A stretch of 6,215 nt of DNA from an uncultured Catenibacterium sp. (GTDB lineage: Bacteria; Bacillota_I; Bacilli_A; Erysipelotrichales; Coprobacillaceae). A model generated the notes under the pieces. That model was not told the DNA's origin. It did no database searches and worked only from the letters and a program-made list of their open reading frames with translations. A program made the position numbers and the translations under genes. This document shows positions 1 to 6,119 of the stretch, piece after piece (position 1 is the stretch's first letter; each line of letters opens with the position of its first letter). The stretch lies in contig CAAFPB010000096.1 in NCBI GenBank assembly GCA_900764725.1, forward strand, positions 1 through 6,215. The letters run 5' to 3'.

Positions 1-1230
1 AAATACAGTGATATCGTTATTTTGCTTCGTTCTATGAAGACAAATGCGGAAGTGATCCAGAAAGAATTGATGAATGCGGGAATCCCGGCATTTGCAAATA
101 ACCAGAAAGGGTATTTTGATACGGTGGAGATCCGCACGTTATTAAGTTTATTGTCTGTAGTTGATAATATCTATATGGATATTGATCTTGCAGCAGTCTT
201 AAGGTCTCCAATGATCGGAATGTCGGAGGAAGAACTTGGACGATTAAAGGTAGATGGAGAAAAAGATTCTCTTTATGAATGTCTTTGTGAGACGAAAGAT
301 AAGATGGAAAAATCAAAGAAAGCATTGGAATTGCTTGATCTGTTACGGGATGCCAAGACATATCTGCCATTAACACAGTTAATCTGGCTGGCGCTGGAGA
401 AAAGTGGGTATTATCATTATGCAGGAGCCATGCCGCAAGGAAAGAAACGACAAGGAAATATTCTGATGCTCGTTGAACAGGCAAAAGCTTTTGAAAGCAG
501 CCAGATCAAGGGATTGTTTCATTTTGTGCGGTTTATCGAACAGTGCAGAGAATACGATATGGATTATGGAGAAGCAAATACGATGAGTGAAGATCAGGAT
601 CTGGTCCGTATTTCCAGTATCCATAAAAGCAAGGGATTGGAATATCCGATTGTTTTTGTATCAAAGATCCATCAGAAATTTAATTTAAGGGATGGGAATG
701 GAAGTATGATCTTCCACGGAGATTATTTTATCGGAGCAGATCATATTGATCCCGTTTATCGTACAAGAAAGAAGACGATCTTAAAGAATCTGATCAAAAA
801 TCAGATGACAAGAGAGTCTTTAGGAGAAGAATTAAGAGTTCTTTATGTTGCGATGACAAGAGCAAAAGAAAAACTGATCTTGACTGGGATCAAGAAAGAT
901 GATATTGACTGGAATGCAAAAGGAGAGATCACAGCGATCGATCGTTTGAGTGGAAGGAGTTATTTTGATTGGATCAAAAAGGCACTTCCGATGATTCCAA
1001 AACAGGATTATCGATTGAAGATCTATACTCTGGAAGATCTTTTGTGGCAGCAGGAAGGAAATGAACTTCTTCATGAGATGAACCGCCAGATCTTCTATGA
1101 ACGTCTAAATGATCAGATTTCTCAAACAAATTCATCATCGGCATTCATCCCCCACCTATATTTCATATCGAGGTGGGGATTTTCTGCCGTTTCTTTAGAT
1201 AAATACAACTGTAACCAATTTATTCAATAA
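1..1230 (+). CDS. addA: Truncated AddA (helicase-nuclease subunit A), 5' partial, aberrant C-terminus
   Basis: AddA is the UvrD-like helicase and nuclease subunit of AddAB, which processes double-strand DNA ends for recombination in Bacillota. The frame is open from base 1 (KYSDIVILLRS), so the true start lies left of the window. Seen directly: the GIPAFANNQKGYFDTVEI stretch and LAAVLRSPMIG typical of AddA, helicase motif V (ISSIHKSKGLE, bases 610-642) and motif VI (EELRVLYVAMTRAK, bases 826-867). Full AddA is about 1200 residues and ends in a RecB-type nuclease domain of roughly 250-300 residues. Here AddA-like sequence fades near YERLNDQI (about base 1120), and the last ~37 codons translate a hairpin and AT-rich DNA instead. 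The nuclease domain is therefore absent. Codon style (many ATC, GGA) differs from the rest of the window. It is either a disrupted gene or half of a chimeric assembly. Identity is certain; an intact function is unlikely. Confidence 0.9.
   Translation, partial: KYSDIVILLRSMKTNAEVIQKELMNAGIPAFANNQKGYFDTVEIRTLLSLLSVVDNIYMDIDLAAVLRSPMIGMSEEELGRLKVDGEKDSLYECLCETKDKMEKSKKALELLDLLRDAKTYLPLTQLIWLALEKSGYYHYAGAMPQGKKRQGNILMLVEQAKAFESSQIKGLFHFVRFIEQCREYDMDYGEANTMSEDQDLVRISSIHKSKGLEYPIVFVSKIHQKFNLRDGNGSMIFHGDYFIGADHIDPVYRTRKKTILKNLIKNQMTRESLGEELRVLYVAMTRAKEKLILTGIKKDDIDWNAKGEITAIDRLSGRSYFDWIKKALPMIPKQDYRLKIYTLEDLLWQQEGNELLHEMNRQIFYERLNDQISQTNSSSAFIPHLYFISRWGFSAVSLDKYNCNQFIQ
1139..1189 (+). repeat. Nested GC-rich hairpin, possible IS200/IS605-type right end remnant
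   Basis: Seen directly: an outer stem CGGCA (1139-1143) with TGCCG (1185-1189), and an inner stem CCCCACCT (1150-1157) with AGGTGGGG (1171-1178). The loop can pair further (ATAT-TTC-ATAT). Subterminal hairpins of this shape, with CCCCACC/GGTGGGG stems, are common after tnpB-type genes at right ends of IS200/IS605 elements in Clostridia, where they also overlap the omega-RNA. No tnpB or tnpA is present here. The T-rich tail after the stem (ATTTTCTGCCGTTTCTTT) is too interrupted to make a convincing plus-strand terminator, though that is the alternative reading. The hairpin lies exactly where AddA homology stops. Confidence 0.45.
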
Positions 1231-1233
1231 TTT

Positions 1234-2631
1234 CTACTTTTGTGCAAGATAGAGATTAAGAGAAGCTTCATCACATATGAATTCACCATAACCATCAATA
1301 ATATCAATAGTATGTTTACCATCTGTCATATGCTTATACTTCTTACCTACAAACATACGTTTTGTACCACCTTTACTATTAGTAAGTATGACTGCAAGTC
1401 CTGTTTCATAGGTCCATCCTATTACATCACAATCATCTATATAATCATGTCTTATTCCTTCTACATATTGTTTTCTTAGTTTCAACATATAATCTAATAT
1501 TTCTTTTTTAGGATTGATATGGTCATGTGGGATGCCATAATAGTCACCATAAAAGATACATGGATAACCTTGTTCTCTTAGTAAGATACAGGCATAGGCT
1601 TGTGGTTTGAACCAATCTTCTATGAATGAAGATAAAGATTGTCCTGGTTGTGTATCATGGTTATCCACAAACGTGACAGCATACTTGTCATATCTTTGTA
1701 CTAACGTATTATTGAAGATTTCTCGCATATCATAGTAACCATTAGAATGACTTGCATCATAGAAATGATAGTGTAAAGGAACATCAAATAGACTCATACA
1801 GAAGTGAGTGGATTCTAAGTAGTGACATAGATGGTTAATATCACCCCAGTATTCTCCTACTGTAAAGAGTTCTTTTTTAGAATGGTTACGCATGGTAGTG
1901 ATCCAATGTTCATAGAAAGATGAATCTATATGTTTAATGGCATCACATCTAAAGCCATCTAGGTGAGTGATATCTTTATACCAGAGTCCCCATTTAATGG
2001 CTTCTTCGACTACTTCAGGATTATTGTAGTCTAGATCTGCACCCATTAAGTAATCATAGTTTTCAAATTCATCATCTACATTTTCACTGAAGTGTTTTCC
2101 TTTAAAAAGATATAAACCATGTTGATGTTTAGAAGCATCATAATCTACACTAGTGAAATGTGTTGAGTTATATATAAAATCAGAATATTGATTTCTTGAT
2201 GGAAATGAGAAGTATGTAGAAGCACGAATAACTCTTTTTCTTTTAGATACTTTATGTCTATGATAGGCATCTACCTTATAGGCAATGACCTGTTCCATTG
2301 CATCTGCACCCATCAAATGATTCAATACTATATCTGCATAAACATCTATACCAAGTAAATGAAAGATAGTGATACACCATAAATATTCCTTCTTAGTCCC
2401 ATATTTAGTACGTATTGTATTCTTACTTTTGAATTCTCCTAAGTCATAGTGATCATAGACACCATAACCTGTATCATTGACTCCATATGCACCTTTATAA
2501 GCAGGAGGAAGCCATATAGCTGTAATACCTGCTTTTTTTAGCTTAAAGGCATTGACTCTAAGTATTTTCCATAAATGTGGACTTGACGAGAGATACCATT
2601 CAAACCCCTGCATCATTACACCCTTCTTCAT
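1234..2631 (-). CDS. Intracellular alpha-amylase, GH13 (subfamily 5-like)
   Basis: This hydrolyses internal alpha-1,4 bonds of starch-like glucans (EC 3.2.1.1). It is 465 residues, close to the ~480 of liquefying Bacillus amylases and E. coli cytoplasmic AmyA, and has no signal peptide, so its substrate is probably internal glycogen or imported maltodextrin. Seen directly: the N-terminal MMQGFEWYL and WLPPAYKG motifs, region I DIVLNH (100-105), region II GFRCDAIKH (226-234, nucleophile Asp230), region III GEYW (acid/base Glu260) and region IV FVDNHD (321-326, Asp326). All catalytic residues are present. A Cys precedes the nucleophile where Leu or Val is usual. An earlier in-frame ATG at 2652 exists, but the start at 2631 matches the family N-terminus and has AGGGG seven bases upstream. 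No terminator is seen after the stop before the composition break, so its natural downstream context may be missing. It diverges from the membrane protein at 2795. Confidence 0.93.
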   Translation of the reverse strand: MKKGVMMQGFEWYLSSSPHLWKILRVNAFKLKKAGITAIWLPPAYKGAYGVNDTGYGVYDHYDLGEFKSKNTIRTKYGTKKEYLWCITIFHLLGIDVYADIVLNHLMGADAMEQVIAYKVDAYHRHKVSKRKRVIRASTYFSFPSRNQYSDFIYNSTHFTSVDYDASKHQHGLYLFKGKHFSENVDDEFENYDYLMGADLDYNNPEVVEEAIKWGLWYKDITHLDGFRCDAIKHIDSSFYEHWITTMRNHSKKELFTVGEYWGDINHLCHYLESTHFCMSLFDVPLHYHFYDASHSNGYYDMREIFNNTLVQRYDKYAVTFVDNHDTQPGQSLSSFIEDWFKPQAYACILLREQGYPCIFYGDYYGIPHDHINPKKEILDYMLKLRKQYVEGIRHDYIDDCDVIGWTYETGLAVILTNSKGGTKRMFVGKKYKHMTDGKHTIDIIDGYGEFICDEASLNLYLAQK

Positions 2632-2650
2632 ATCATCACCCCTCGTATTC

Positions 2651-2678
2651 ATTATACCCTATTGATTCATGTTGTGCA
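2651..2678 (-). promoter_or_regulatory. Candidate promoter for the amylase gene
   Basis: The minus strand has a perfect TATAAT (2656-2651) and a weak -35 TGCACA (2678-2673), 16 bases apart. An alternative -35 is TTGTGC with a 19-base spacer. The leader would be only about 14 bases, just enough for the AGGGG ribosome site. The -35 lies inside a small palindrome, TGTGCACA (2673-2680). Only the -10 is convincing. Confidence 0.4.
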
Positions 2679-2719
2679 CAAAGGGAATAATGTGAATGTA
2701 TACTAAATGTATGGACAAT

Positions 2720-2733
2720 AAGAACCGCTTACA
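2720..2733 (-). promoter_or_regulatory. Possible cre-like site (CcpA) between amylase and membrane protein genes
   Basis: The minus-strand 14-mer TGTAAGCGGTTCTT matches the first half and CG core of the catabolite-responsive element (TGWAANCGNTNWCA) but misses the last three positions. A CcpA site near an amylase gene makes biological sense. It lies about 65 bases upstream of the amylase -10 and 13 bases upstream of the divergent -35, so its effect is hard to predict. It could be chance. Confidence 0.25.
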
Positions 2734-2745
2734 TTTAATATTCAA

Positions 2746-2773
2746 TTGTATAAAGATATAAAAGAACTATAAT
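2746..2773 (+). promoter_or_regulatory. Sigma-A promoter for the membrane protein gene
   Basis: TTGTAT (2746-2751), a 16-base spacer and a perfect TATAAT (2768-2773). Transcription would begin near 2780, directly before the AAGGGAG ribosome site (2781-2787), which is seven bases from the ATG at 2795. Confidence 0.6.
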
Positions 2774-2794
2774 AGTGGGTAAGGGAGTGGTGTT

Positions 2795-3583
2795 ATGAAG
2801 AAGAAGTATGAAGCATTGGCTATTAGCTTCTTATTTGTGAATTTAGTATATAGTCATGGTGTTGTTCATTTACAGCCTTCTATCGGGGATGAGATAGTAG
2901 GAATGTTGTATAATTTGTTTCATTTGTTTGAATATAATACGGTTATTGTACCTTTTGGTTTAAGTGCCTTCTGTTTTCTTATTGGTATGGCTGGTTCTTT
3001 TGTGATGGCTATATGTGGTATTCATTCACATAGTTCTATTTCGATATTCCAAGGAATATTAAGTTTAATACAAGGGTTACTTGGAGCTATTGTAATGACA
3101 GTATTTATCCATGATCGTCACTTGATAGAAAAAGAATTAGTTGGTTCTTTAGGAACTCTTACTACTATTACTATACTAGTTGTATTGTCTAATGCAATAT
3201 TAAGTGTACTTGTAGAAATGGATGTAAGAAATCATATACATTTATTTGATCATGCTTTACTAAAGCCTCTAATGAGTAATTTACCACTTTCTACATTATT
3301 CCTAATAATTACTTTAATTGCATATGCGCTCATGTATTTCTTACCAGTAAATAGTATTTGTCATATGTTTGGATTGAATTTAGTTTTATTAACTGGTGTA
3401 CTTGGATGTTTTTCTATTGGTATGAGTGCATTATTAAGAAAGATTAATACGACATATATGATATGTGGTAGTTTGATGGTTCTTATATGTCTGGTGAGCT
3501 TTATGAGATTTCATATGTTTGCCTGCCTATTAACTGTAATATGTCTCATTATATGCATAAAAAACAAACCAGCGAGAGTATAG
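2795..3583 (+). CDS. Multi-pass membrane protein of unknown function
   Basis: I do not recognise this family. The 262 residues are mostly hydrophobic, with about eight likely membrane segments near residues 7-25, 48-75, 81-105, 118-140, 162-184, 189-213, 219-237 and 239-256. The N-terminus is MKKK and the C-terminus KNKPARV, both basic. The loops between segments are short and rich in His (HSHS near 77-80, HDRH 106-109, NHIHLFDH 146-153). No transporter signature, ATPase motif or catalytic motif is evident. It has its own strong promoter and an AAGGGAG ribosome site. It is divergent from the amylase gene, which could mean shared control through the intergenic region but does not show a shared function. 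No T-rich plus-strand terminator follows. The palindrome at 3607-3624 points the other way, though it may also help end this transcript. Confidence 0.8.
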   Translation: MKKKYEALAISFLFVNLVYSHGVVHLQPSIGDEIVGMLYNLFHLFEYNTVIVPFGLSAFCFLIGMAGSFVMAICGIHSHSSISIFQGILSLIQGLLGAIVMTVFIHDRHLIEKELVGSLGTLTTITILVVLSNAILSVLVEMDVRNHIHLFDHALLKPLMSNLPLSTLFLIITLIAYALMYFLPVNSICHMFGLNLVLLTGVLGCFSIGMSALLRKINTTYMICGSLMVLICLVSFMRFHMFACLLTVICLIICIKNKPARV

Positions 3584-3600
3584 AGGAGGATTATTCTATA

Positions 3601-3624
3601 TAAAAAAGCCTTCAATTGAAGGCT
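3601..3624 (-). terminator. Intrinsic terminator of the small minus-strand unit
   Basis: A perfect palindrome AGCCTTCAATTGAAGGCT (3607-3624) folds with a 7-bp stem and AATT loop. On the minus strand it is followed by six T (3607-3602). On the plus strand the trailing bases (CTTATGACTT) are poor in T, so the main direction is minus, where no long gene lies upstream. This is evidence that the short ORF at 3743-3657 is transcribed as a unit. Confidence 0.7.
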
Positions 3625-3656
3625 CTTATGACTTAAGTGCTAAGTGATATGAAATC

Positions 3657-3743
3657 TCATCTAACAATACATAAACAGGGATAGGATACCGTAAGTAATG
3701 GCTGTATGACTTCGATTAATAATGCGGTAATTTTGTATTTCAT
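3657..3743 (-). CDS. Small ORF, 28-residue hydrophobic peptide, unknown
   Basis: ATG at 3743 with AAGGGAGG (3761-3754) ten bases upstream. The peptide begins MKYKITALLIEVIQPLL and ends CLCIVR, with stop TGA at 3659-3657. It has a basic N-terminus, a hydrophobic body that could enter a membrane, two Cys (23, 25) and a C-terminal Arg. A promoter-like sequence lies upstream and a clean intrinsic terminator about 33 bases after the stop. No gene follows on this strand within the same unit, so an attenuator leader peptide is unlikely. The architecture fits a type I toxin mRNA, a small membrane protein or a signal peptide. I recognise no family, and the residues do not match AgrD-type autoinducers. 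The start-codon region can pair with the 3' UTR (3745-3737 with 3655-3647). Translation is plausible but unproven. Confidence 0.45.
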   Translation of the reverse strand: MKYKITALLIEVIQPLLTVSYPCLCIVR

Positions 3744-3778
3744 ATAAATAATTCCTCCCTTGTTTATGAATTGCCTAT

Positions 3779-3807
3779 ATACTAACATAAAATAATATGC
3801 ATGTCAC
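3779..3807 (-). promoter_or_regulatory. Candidate promoter of the 28-codon unit
   Basis: The minus strand has GTGACA (3807-3802), a 17-base spacer and TAGTAT (3784-3779), preceded by an extended -10 TGT. The -35 matches five of six positions and the -10 four of six. The transcript would start near 3772, a few bases ahead of the ribosome site. Confidence 0.4.
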
Positions 3808-3820
3808 TTCATATTATAAT

Positions 3821-3851
3821 AAAAAAATAGAGAAGCAATTGCTTCTCTATT
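3821..3851 (-). terminator. Terminator of the aspartokinase transcript, overlapping its stop codon
   Basis: A 26-base perfect palindrome (3826-3851; half AATAGAGAAGCAA) folds with an AATT loop. On the minus strand it is followed by a run of T (3827-3821). The TAG stop of the upstream gene (3849-3847) sits inside the 5' arm of the stem, so the 3' UTR is essentially only the terminator. Confidence 0.85.
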
Positions 3852-5172
3852 CGTCGTCTTCACTTGTAATGAATTCATCATAGATGGCTTTGATAGCTGC
3901 TTTGAAATAACAGTTTCTTACACCTACAATGATATTTAATTCTGATGAACCCTGGTCAATCATCTTAACGTTGATATTTTCTTTCGCAAGTGCTTTAAAT
4001 ACTCTTGCGGAAGTACCACGGCTGTCCTTCATACCACGACCTACAACCGCAATAAGGGCCAAATCAGATTCTAAGACAATATAGTCAGGCTGTACTGCAC
4101 GATGTAATCCTGCAAGAATAGCCTGTTCTTTTTCGATAAAGTCATCACTATTCACAATGATAGTCATTGTATCGATACCAGAAGGCATATGTTCAAATGA
4201 TAAGCCATGGTCCTCAAATACCTGTAGTACTTTACGACCAAAGCCGATTTCACTATTCATCATATCTTTTTCAATCATAACAGTCGCAAAACCTGTTTTA
4301 CCCGCAATACCAGTAATGACATGATCTGGTTTATGACAAGTACTTTCTACAATGAGAGTACCTGGATCTTCTGGACTATTTGTATTCTTGATTAAGATTG
4401 GAATACCTTCGTTTCTTACTGGGAAGATGGAATTCTGATGTAGAACACTTGCACCCATATAAGATAATTCTCTTAGTTCTTTATAAGTGATTGTCGCAAT
4501 TGGTTTAGGATCCTTGACAATACGTGGATCCGCAATAAGGAATCCTGATACATCTGTCCAGTTTTCATATAAGTCTGCACAGGCACATTTCGCAACGATA
4601 GAACCAGTGACATCACTACCACCTCTAGAGAAGGCTTTAATACGTCCTGATTCATCATTTAACTGTCCATAGAATCCTGGAATGACTGCATAGTCATGTT
4701 CAGATAAAGCTTTCTTTAATGCAACATCTGTTTTCTTTTCATCATATCTACCATGTTTATCAATATAAATTACATCTGCTGCATCAATAAAATCAAAACC
4801 TAAATAATTAGCTAATACTTTACCATTTAAATATTCACCACGTGAAATTGTATAATCAAAACTATTCTGTTCCTTGATTTTTTCTTTAATTTCTTTAAAG
4901 TCTTCTTCTAAAGAAATATCAAGACCAAGTTCAGTAATAATTTCATTGTAACGTTCTTTGATTCTGTCATAGATTTCTTCAAAATCATCTTTGTTGTGAT
5001 GTGAATAAGCTAGAATCAATAAGTCTGTTACTTTTGTATCTTCTTTATTTCTTTTCCCAGGGGCACTGGGAACAACATAATGACGATCAGTATCTTCTAG
5101 AATGATGTCATGTACTTTTTTAAACTGAGTTGCGCTGGCTAACGATGAGCCACCAAATTTAACCACTTTCAT
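3847..5172 (-). CDS. lysC: Aspartate kinase (aspartokinase), monofunctional with two ACT domains
   Basis: It phosphorylates aspartate with ATP (EC 2.7.2.4), the first step towards lysine or diaminopimelate, threonine and methionine, in the cytoplasm. The 441 residues match the usual ~440-460. Seen directly: the N-terminal KFGGSS (5-10), SAPGK (36-40), ISRGEYLNGKVLA (109-121), FSRGGSDVTGS (181-191) and TDVSGFLIADPR (206-217) of the amino-acid kinase domain. Two ACT segments follow (about 287-365 and 372-420, with VGRGMKDSRGTSARVF), which usually bind lysine or threonine as feedback effector; the effector cannot be read from sequence. The start at 5172 has AGGTGG nine bases upstream. ribU ends 71 bases upstream on the same strand, and no clear terminator or strong promoter lies between them. 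No lysine riboswitch or T-box is visible there. The gene ends inside its own terminator. Confidence 0.95.
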   Translation of the reverse strand: MKVVKFGGSSLASATQFKKVHDIILEDTDRHYVVPSAPGKRNKEDTKVTDLLILAYSHHNKDDFEEIYDRIKERYNEIITELGLDISLEEDFKEIKEKIKEQNSFDYTISRGEYLNGKVLANYLGFDFIDAADVIYIDKHGRYDEKKTDVALKKALSEHDYAVIPGFYGQLNDESGRIKAFSRGGSDVTGSIVAKCACADLYENWTDVSGFLIADPRIVKDPKPIATITYKELRELSYMGASVLHQNSIFPVRNEGIPILIKNTNSPEDPGTLIVESTCHKPDHVITGIAGKTGFATVMIEKDMMNSEIGFGRKVLQVFEDHGLSFEHMPSGIDTMTIIVNSDDFIEKEQAILAGLHRAVQPDYIVLESDLALIAVVGRGMKDSRGTSARVFKALAKENINVKMIDQGSSELNIIVGVRNCYFKAAIKAIYDEFITSEDDE

Positions 5173-5243
5173 ATCTTTATTCCACCTCGCACTTTTGTAT
5201 AAAGATTACATGATTTGGCTAAATTAATCAATATATTTTTTGC

Positions 5244-5834
5244 TTAATTCGAATATTTTTTCAAAATAACTTCGATTTTCTTATAAGAAACGAATGTGAT
5301 GATGGAAATAACACCATATTTAAAGAGATTGAATGGTACAAGTGATGCAATAACCATAGTAGTTACATCCTTTACAAATGGATTAACTGCAGATACCATC
5401 CCAACAATCTGTTCCATAGACATACCAAATAGTTTTGCATACATTGGGAACATTACTAAGATGTTTGAGAAAATTGCAAGTACACTTGTTGCAATAGTGG
5501 CAAGTACCATACCTACTGCAGCACCTTTTTTAGTACGATGCTTTCTATAATATAAACAAGCCACTCCCATATAACATACACTAAGAATAAAGTTAGATGC
5601 TTCTCCGACAAACATAGTTGTAGTTGGTTTAAAGAGTAAGTTTAATACGATCTTTAAGAATGCGATTAATACACCAGTTAAAGGACCAAATACAAATCCT
5701 CCAATTAATACTGGGAAATCTGAGAAGTCGAATTTAATAAATGAAGGTGCTAAAGGAACATTAAAGTCCAATACCATTAAGATTGCAGCTAATGCACCAA
5801 GTAATGATGCCATAACAAGTTTTTTAGTTTTCAT
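5244..5834 (-). CDS. ribU: Riboflavin ECF transporter substrate-binding (S) component RibU
   Basis: RibU is the membrane S component that captures riboflavin and hands it inward, powered by the shared EcfA/EcfA'/EcfT module, which is not in this window. The 196 residues form about six hydrophobic helices. Seen directly: an Ala-rich first helix (MASLLGALAAI) of the kind that contacts EcfT, the conserved FDFSDFPVLIGGFVFGPLTG stretch (35-54) with a following Lys61, and GEASNF (77-82). These are typical of RibU. The start at 5834 has AAAGAGG five bases upstream. An FMN riboswitch with a terminator lies directly upstream, which independently supports the riboflavin assignment and implies that high FMN shuts the gene off. 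The aspartokinase gene follows 71 bases downstream on the same strand. Confidence 0.94.
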   Translation of the reverse strand: MKTKKLVMASLLGALAAILMVLDFNVPLAPSFIKFDFSDFPVLIGGFVFGPLTGVLIAFLKIVLNLLFKPTTTMFVGEASNFILSVCYMGVACLYYRKHRTKKGAAVGMVLATIATSVLAIFSNILVMFPMYAKLFGMSMEQIVGMVSAVNPFVKDVTTMVIASLVPFNLFKYGVISIITFVSYKKIEVILKKYSN

Positions 5835-5854
5835 TTTTGCCTCTTTCTATGGCG

Positions 5855-5889
5855 AAAAAAAATCTCCTATATATATCTTATAGGAGATT
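5855..5889 (-). terminator. Riboswitch-controlled intrinsic terminator ahead of ribU
   Basis: The stem AATCTCCTATA (plus strand 5861-5871) and TATAGGAGATT (5879-5889) forms 11 perfect pairs around a seven-base loop. It is followed on the minus strand by a run of eight T (5862-5855). It lies between the FMN aptamer and the ribU start, the usual position of the expression platform. Confidence 0.85.
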
Positions 5890-5914
5890 GAAAAAGTCAT
5901 TTCAAAAAAACGCC

Positions 5915-6020
5915 ATCTTTTTCCATCCGGACTATACCGTCGGTACTGGAATTACACCAGTTCATGCTTTACGCTCGCGGACTATAACCGCCGATCAGGA
6001 ATTTCACCTGCCCCAAAGAT
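5915..6020 (-). promoter_or_regulatory. FMN riboswitch (RFN element)
   Basis: Read on the minus strand it has the conserved RFN blocks in order: ATCTTTGGGGCAGG, GTGAAATTCC, GATCGGCGGT, ATAGTCCGCGAGC, ACTGGTGTAATTCCAGTACCG, then GGTATAGTCCGGATG and the closing AAAGAT. P1 pairs ATCTTT (6020-6015) with AAAGAT (5920-5915). FMN binding is expected to favour the downstream terminator and stop ribU transcription. A second possible pairing, GAAAAAG (5923-5917) with CTTTTTC (5896-5890), would compete with P1. Confidence 0.96.
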
Positions 6021-6029
6021 ACAATCACT

Positions 6030-6058
6030 ATTATAGGAGTGTTAGTAGAGGTTGTCAA
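6030..6058 (-). promoter_or_regulatory. Consensus sigma-A promoter of the riboswitch-ribU transcript
   Basis: Perfect TTGACA (6058-6053), a 17-base spacer and perfect TATAAT (6035-6030) on the minus strand. Transcription should start near 6023, so the aptamer P1 begins almost at the 5' end of the RNA. Full-consensus promoter strength is sensible where control is by termination downstream. Confidence 0.85.
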
Positions 6059-6065
6059 TATATAG

Positions 6066-6087
6066 AAAAAATAAGGGTATGATCCCT
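6066..6087 (-). terminator. Weak terminator-like hairpin upstream of the ribU promoter
   Basis: On the minus strand AGGG-ATCATA-CCCT (6087-6074) is followed by TATTTTTT. The stem is only four to five pairs. If real, it would end a minus-strand transcript from a gene now separated by the insertion sequence to the right. Confidence 0.25.
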
Positions 6088-6119
6088 CTGATTCCAATAT
6101 GATAATGTCTCAATGTATC

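Noticed and set aside
32..1074. Minus-strand open frames opposite addA (32-484, 379-624, 832-1074)
   Set aside because: Shadows of the clear AddA reading frame; no family features or ribosome sites.
1240..1479. Plus-strand open frame of 79 codons opposite the amylase 3' end
   Set aside because: It is the reverse of a certain GH13 gene, with no ribosome site and low-complexity Ile/Tyr/Thr composition.
2632..2652. Upstream ATG giving seven extra residues (MNTRGDD) to the amylase
   Set aside because: The ribosome site AGGGG lies inside this stretch, and the family N-terminus begins at MKKGVMMQ, so the start is 2631.
3582..3600. Strong Shine-Dalgarno-like AGAGGAGGA right after the membrane protein stop
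   Set aside because: No ATG, GTG or TTG start at a suitable distance, and the frames after it close within the terminator palindrome.
4473..4672. Open frames on both strands inside the aspartokinase gene
   Set aside because: Other frames over the conserved kinase motifs; nothing supports them.
5173..5243. Possible lysine riboswitch or T-box before the aspartokinase gene
   Set aside because: The 71-base gap is too short and AT-rich, and none of the conserved blocks are present.
5296..5550. Plus-strand open frame opposite ribU
   Set aside because: Antisense shadow of conserved RibU sequence.
5837..6082. Plus-strand open frame of 81 codons across the ribU leader
   Set aside because: It runs antisense through the FMN riboswitch, terminator and promoter, which explain this sequence fully.
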